From Sisyra terminalis (lineage: Eukaryota; Arthropoda; Insecta; Neuroptera; Sisyridae), in contig OY292276.1 of NCBI GenBank assembly GCA_958496175.1, positions 57,797,080 through 57,861,079 on the forward strand: a DNA stretch of 64,000 bases, written 5' to 3'. This document shows, one piece after another, positions 59,206 to 64,000 of this stretch (positions are counted from its first letter, which is position 1; each line of letters begins with the position of its first letter). Under the pieces are notes generated by a model. The model worked only from the letters and a program-made list of their open reading frames with translations. It searched no databases and was not told where the DNA came from. The position numbers were made by a program, and so were the translations under genes.

Positions 59206-59390
59206 GATCACATGAGCTTTGAAATGTGGTACTGAAGAAGAATGGAACCAATCAAAGCAACAAGTAAAGTTACTAACGTGGACATATTGAGAACCAACGA
59301 AGAAAAACTGTAAATCCAATGAGTCAATTTTAGAAAGAAAAGAAGTTATATTTTTGATGGAAATATGGAAGGACAACGATTGGAATTCTG
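59206..59390 (+). pseudogene. non-LTR retrotransposon ORF2 C-terminal fragment
   Basis: The + strand frame reads FEMWY, stop, RRMEPIKATSKVTNVDILRT, NEEKL, stop; shifted downstream pieces follow. It matches the FEMWCxRRMLRIxWTxxVTNxEVLRRxNxEK block after the reverse transcriptase domain in insect endonuclease-reverse transcriptase elements. Only about 35-60 residues survive. Confidence 0.72.
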
Positions 59391-59635
59391 GTCCTGTTGA
59401 AAAAAATAATAGACTACTCTACTCTTAAGGATTTCGTTAAATATGGATGGAACCAAAAGGAACAGCTAACCATCATTATAGATTTTTCTATAATCGAGAA
59501 AAAGATAGAGCTTTATGAAAGGATCCTTGCTTCTTAATTGTTGATACTCAAAAAGCTCCACTCCTCTTGTTGTATTTTTTATTAATATACTTTACAGTAT
59601 AATTAATATTAATTTATTTTATACCCAGGTCCGGC

Positions 59636-59800
59636 CTTAACTAGGCGCCTTGGGCGCCATGCATTTGGCGATCTTAAATATTTCAATAGAATTCAAAGAA
59701 ACTTATTTTCAATTGTGTATCATATTTAAAGAAAACTAGAAACCAATGGATTTATTATTTTAAGGGCACCTTGTACACCTTGCACCCTTCAGTCACTGAC
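59636..59800. mobile_element. possible hAT-like fragment
   Basis: CAGGTCCGGCCTTAACTAGG and CGCCTTGGGCGCCATG resemble the left end of hAT MITEs. GGGCACCTTGTACACCTTGC near the right may be the opposing subterminal region. The right terminus and a target duplication could not be found. Confidence 0.4.
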
Positions 59801-62261
59801 TTGTTTCCCTAAGACTATGAACTATAAAGATCCAACTTTAGAAGGCAAAAAAAGTTATAAAATATCGTATGTTGGAAACTTTTTGAAAAAAAAAATTTAG
59901 ATTAAAATTTTCAGAAGCAAAAGTACAAATTTCGATTCATAAATACACCTGTAATTGTGTTTAAACGATTCATAATTACACTAATAGGAAATGTTTCCAT
60001 AGATAATTTATAAATCTTAAAATAAAACAAATCAATCAATTATTTGTTCAACCAAAATTGATTTTGGTTTATTTTTTTCCTTTAAGATACAAATGGATAA
60101 TAATAGTATCAAATCCCACACAATAGTATGGCTGGTACAGATAATAATAGTAAAGCACAGCAATTTTCCCGAATAAAATTAAAGTTTGTGTTGGGAAAAC
60201 TATTTTAGAAGTAAACACATTAAATAAAATGCTTAATATTTAAGCAGATTTTCATTTGATTCCAATTAAGTTTATTTAAGAACAATTTATATTATACAAG
60301 GTTGAAAACCTTGAAAAATCTGCTTGAGTTTTGAGAATAAAATTGTAATGAAGTTTGAACTTTTTCAAAATTTATTGTTACTATTGTATACAATTAATGT
60401 TATGGATTGTTTCAAAATGAGATTAATAGGATTATGATTACAAATCGTAGAAAAACACTAAACTTGTGATGGAAACTTAATTAAAGTTTTGGAAAAAATT
60501 AATTAAAAATTGTTAATTATTTTTCAGTCGAAAAATTTTCTTTATTTGATATATTTTCTTTTAAGAAGTTAAAAGAATTGCGCTATCTATTCAAATATTA
60601 TCGATACCATTGTTTAGAATAGACATCTACCACTTACAAGTCAGCGCCATCTGCTGACAATGCACTTATATGTTTGGTACAAACTGAGTACAGATGTCCC
60701 CGAACCGGTACATTGAGCTGCCAAAAGAAATAATGGTTAAAGAGCATGCGTGATAAATAGCGTGAAATTTCCACAAAAAAAAGACAAAGCCATCCGGAAA
60801 ACAATTACTACAAGCAAGATAGAACGATATGTCTTCACTAGTAGTAATTCCTACCAATTCCTTCATTGAAATGTGTGTATTTTTTTTTTGGGATTGAAGA
60901 CACACATTTCAAGGAAGAAGAAGTTCGCCGAAACGAGCAGAGCGTGGAAACGAAAAGAAAATTCCACTGGCAAATCGGATTTGGCATTTGGACTTAGTAC
61001 GGGAAGTGTTTATGGATAGTTTTTCCGCAAATTTTCCGTCATTGTACCATATTTATGTATGTGTCAAATGGTTTTGCACGGGGTTCCGAATGGGAAAAGT
61101 GGGCTTTTCATTTTCTCGGTACGTCCGTACGTGAGGGGACGGAAAATGATGTGCGTGCGTGAGGATTCGAGCCGATGAATTTTCCGGAATTCGGAGTGAT
61201 TTAACCTCATTTGGCGAATGAATTTCAAAGGTGAAATTTCGAGTCGGGGTCGATTGTGAAATATTTTATTACCTGGTTTTATTGCTAGCGGTTTGGAATT
61301 GAGGAAAAAATGAAAGTGAAATCTGTTGTAGTAATTTGAGAGAAAAAAAAATATATTATGTGTTTCGTCATTTCGGGTCGAGTACGAGCCTGCACTTTGT
61401 CTTTATTTATTTTTATTGAGAAAAAAAAATGTGTCAACAGAGAATTCTTATCAAAATCGAGTTTTGGTTCATTGATTTTTCGTTAAAATTGCATATAGAA
61501 TGATTTTTAAGTTTGGATTTTGACAGTTTGTTGACGGGAATGTCAATTTTGACGTTTCTACAATTTGACGTTTGTTCCCGTGTATCTAAACAGGCTTTGA
61601 AATTTAAGCTTTTTTTTAAAAAAAATACGAAAAAAACGTGGTTTTTATCAGTTAGTTTATTGAATAGTTGATTCAAAGTCCATATTATATTTTATTTGGC
61701 TTATTATTAGTCTTTTTATTCTCTAGAATATGTCAACTTTTGCCAAAATTTGGCAAGGCATCGGGCTAAATTTAATCATTTTTGCAAGCTGTGAAATATT
61801 GAATTTTCCAGCGCATATGGAAACCATTTGGTTCGAGTCTGTGCTAACCAACCGCGAATTTCAAATATAGTTATTTACGTTGGGAATTTTTCGAGTTTTT
61901 ATTCAATTGAGGTAGAAGAAAAGTGGTTTTTCTCGAGTATTTCGTTGAAATCACTTCTGGTTTATTATTTTTTCGTATAATATTTGTAAAGATTGCGGGT
62001 TGATATGGATTTTGTCAATTCGGAGATTTCTTCGATTTGCCGTTGGTTTTCCTTTAAATAGCCTTCGACTTTTGAGTAAAATCCGGAAAAAGTTGCGATT
62101 TTCATCATTAAATTTTTCGTCTTATGTTTATGGTTAACGTTATTATTTTTATTTTGGTTGCCAGAAGTATTTTTTTTTCAGGTAATTTTCGATTGCGTAT
62201 TGAAACCTTTTTGAGTTTGACGCGGTAAAGAAGTGAAGAGATCATGAAATTCGTAAACCGA
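59801..62261. other. noncoding; CpG-rich block at 60.90-61.26 kb
   Basis: I could not define an exon. At 60.87-60.91 kb GAAATGTGTGT and ACACACATTTC form a hairpin. The next 350 bp are richer in CpG than anything else in the right third (GAAGTTCGCCGAAACGAGC, GGTACGTCCGTACGTGAGG), which may mark an alternative leader exon, promoter or enhancer inside the intron. Confidence 0.35.
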
Positions 62262-63802
62262 CAAAGGGCATAGGACGAGAAATATAGTGAATCGGCCCCA
62301 GAAGGATATTTGGTCCACAATTTCAAGGTATATTGGTCCTATTAAGATAAATTGATTCGGCAAGTTTCAGATCCCTATATAAAAAAAAATCTCAGAAACT
62401 TGTGAATCGATTTATTTGGATTTTGGATATTTTTTAGGGGCTGGTGGTAGCTTTTAGAAAAAAAATTAAGAGCTTTATCGGTTCATAAGCTCCTTGAAAA
62501 AAACGAGCTTTTTCTTTAAATTTGAATTTTTAACCATGACACAATTTTGGTACAATTACGAAACTATTTTTTTCGAATTCCTCATCTAATTTCCTTTAAA
62601 ATTATGTGACTTTTAAATTTTAAAAAACGGTACGCCGTATTGGAAAAAATTAAAAACCGATTTTTTTACACAAAAATCCATTAATGTAATAAACAGAAAC
62701 AGAGCTTTTCGATTACTATACGAGTGCAAATAATAGAAAATATTGATAACAATAATAAAAAAATAATTGTTTTCTAATAAATTAATTCAATCTTTATTAT
62801 AAAAATTATTTGGCACTAATGATTAAGTCAACATCAAGTGATATCTTATACAATAAGATTGCTTAATTGCATATCGATCATTTTTTTTTAATTTTTATTT
62901 ATCGTCGCTTTATAACTACTAAGGTCCTTTAGCGACTCTAGGGTTAATTAAATCCCTAAATCCGTTATTGAGAAATATTGAAAATTTGTAAGGTACGAGG
63001 ATCAAACCCACTACCTACTAATTTTGGAGCGGATTAATTTTAGACCACTTGTATAATCTTATTATATGATCTTATTGTATAAGATAACATTCAATATTTC
63101 TCAATAACGGATTTAATTAACTCTAGAGTCGCTAAAGGACTTTAGTAGTTATAAAGTGACGATAAATAAAAATTAAAAAAAAATAAGATCGATATGCAAT
63201 TACGCAGTCTTATTGTATAAGATAACACTTGATGTGGACTTAATCATTAGTGCAAAATAATTTTTATATTAACGATTGAATTAATTTATTAGAAAACAAT
63301 TATTTTCTTATTATTGTTATCAATATTTTCTATTATTTTCACTCGTACAGCAATAGAGTAGGCTTCGTTTCTGCTTATTGCCTGAATGGATTTTTATGTA
63401 AAAAAATCGGTTTTTATTTTTTTTTCATTATGGAGTACCGTTTTTTAAAATTTAAAAAACACATAATTTTAAAGGAAATTGGATGGGGAATCCGAAAAAA
63501 ATAGTTTCGTAATTGTACCAAAATTATATCATGGTTAAAAATTCAAATTAAAAGAAAAAGCTCTCTTTTTTCAAGGACCTTATTAACCGATAAAGCTCTT
63601 ATTTTTTTTCTAGAAGCTACCATCAGCCCCTATAATATATCCAAAATTCAAATAAATCGTTTCACAAGTTTCTGAGAATTTTTTTTTCTGATTTCCAGCT
63701 ATTTTCGATTTTTGAAGAAACGGTAATACATATGGATCTGAAATTTGCCGAATCAATGTGTCTTAAGAGGACCAACATACCCTGAAATTATGACCAAATA
63801 CT
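62262..63802. mobile_element. 1.5-kb foldback element with repeat R as outer arms
   Basis: The arms of about 750 bp pair across a centre near 63.03 kb. The outer parts are repeat R in opposite orientations (minus at 62.26-62.61, plus at 63.48-63.80 kb); the inner parts include ACCGATTTTTTTACA, ATTATTTTGCACTAATG-like and TCTTATACAATAAGA segments. The left arm holds a SINE-like sequence with a B-box, and the right arm only its 3' part. No protein is encoded. The termini and a target duplication are not clear, because further repeat R sequence follows at once on the right. Confidence 0.8.
62903..63052 (-). mobile_element. possible tRNA-derived SINE, copy 2
   Basis: Minus strand AAGTGGTCTAAAATT resembles the A-box region of tRNA-Leu/Ser, followed after about 35 bases by GGGTTTGATCCTCG, a good Pol III B box. 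The body (TCAATAACGGATTTAGGG, CCTAGAGTCGCTAAAGG, TAAAGCGACG) matches the 34.2 kb copy. It has no tail or flanking duplication. Confidence 0.5.
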
Positions 63803-63805
63803 ATT

Positions 63806-64000
63806 ACATTACCAAATAATATATCCAAAATTCAAATAAATCGATTCACAAGTTTCTGAGAATTTTTTTTTTCTGATTTTCTGCTTTTTCGATTTTTGTA
63901 GAAACGGTAGTACATAAGGATCTGAAACTTTCCGAATCAATGTATCTTAATAGTGCCAACATACCCTGAAATCATGAACCAAATACCCTTCTGGGGCCGA
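63806..64000 (+). repeat. interspersed repeat R, partial copy running off the window
   Basis: It starts within the repeat at ATATCCAAAATTCAAATAAA and continues through CTTTCCGAATCAATGTATCT to TCTGGGGCCGA at the last base. It follows directly after the right arm of the foldback, as a partial tandem copy. Confidence 0.85.

Noticed and set aside
59230..59250. CTGAAGA at about 59.23 kb as a ribozyme core
   Set aside because: It is part of the non-LTR pseudogene; stem II and GAAA are missing.
1..64000. Bacterial or viral content, CRISPR arrays, tRNA or rRNA genes
   Set aside because: No operon-like coding density, regularly spaced repeats, cloverleaf-forming genes or rRNA signature motifs were seen on either strand.

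Overview
The window looks like nuclear DNA from an arthropod, most likely an insect. It is very AT-rich, has hardly any open frames, carries spliced-gene signals (polypyrimidine-AG acceptors, an AAG|GTAAG donor, AATAAA sites), and its decayed transposons are of kinds common in insects: mariner, hAT, MULE, Helitron, Jockey-type non-LTR and Penelope-like with hammerhead ribozymes. I cannot name the species. No tRNA, rRNA, CRISPR array or bacterial operon is visible.

Host coding content is tiny. Near the left end is a probable terminal coding exon on the + strand (about 5.80-6.00 kb, product ending QQAYHPYRR) with AATAAA signals downstream. Some 45 kb later (51.40-51.95 kb) is a CpG-rich + strand exon that reads as a 5' leader with two short upstream ORFs, a well-placed ATG and a consensus splice donor after MVKRSRKTHSQ; everything to its right is probably the first intron of that gene. 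I recognise neither gene. The space between them is intergenic or intronic.

Almost everything else is repeats. Left to right: an inverted-repeat MITE (7.6 kb); Penelope-like or retrozyme-like units carrying hammerhead ribozymes (9.3, 11.9-12.2, 24.4-25.0, 30.0-30.6, 32.6-32.9 and 45.6-46.2 kb); hAT units with exact 8-bp target duplications (10.1, 13.7-14.6, 54.7 kb); Helitrons (23.3 and 50.0 kb, the second with a fragment of the first family inside it); large foldback elements (20.2, 36.1, 41.0 and 62.3 kb); decayed coding pieces of Jockey-type RT (26.2), MULE (27.7), mariner (35.5, 57.3, 58.6) and another non-LTR element (59.2); and a two-level tandem array (47.3-49.0 kb).

The most interesting content is the set of nine hammerhead-ribozyme motifs in four sequence families. 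Six keep the whole catalytic core (CUGANGA, stem II, GAAA) and three are broken. Where I could trace stem III it is only a short palindrome (ACGU or AUACGUAU), the form known for ribozymes that act as dimers in Penelope-like elements and retrozymes. In both elements with two opposed ribozymes, one arm is intact and the other is killed by a single base change. Also notable is a mariner copy cut by a foldback element inserted at TTAA, which gives a relative age.
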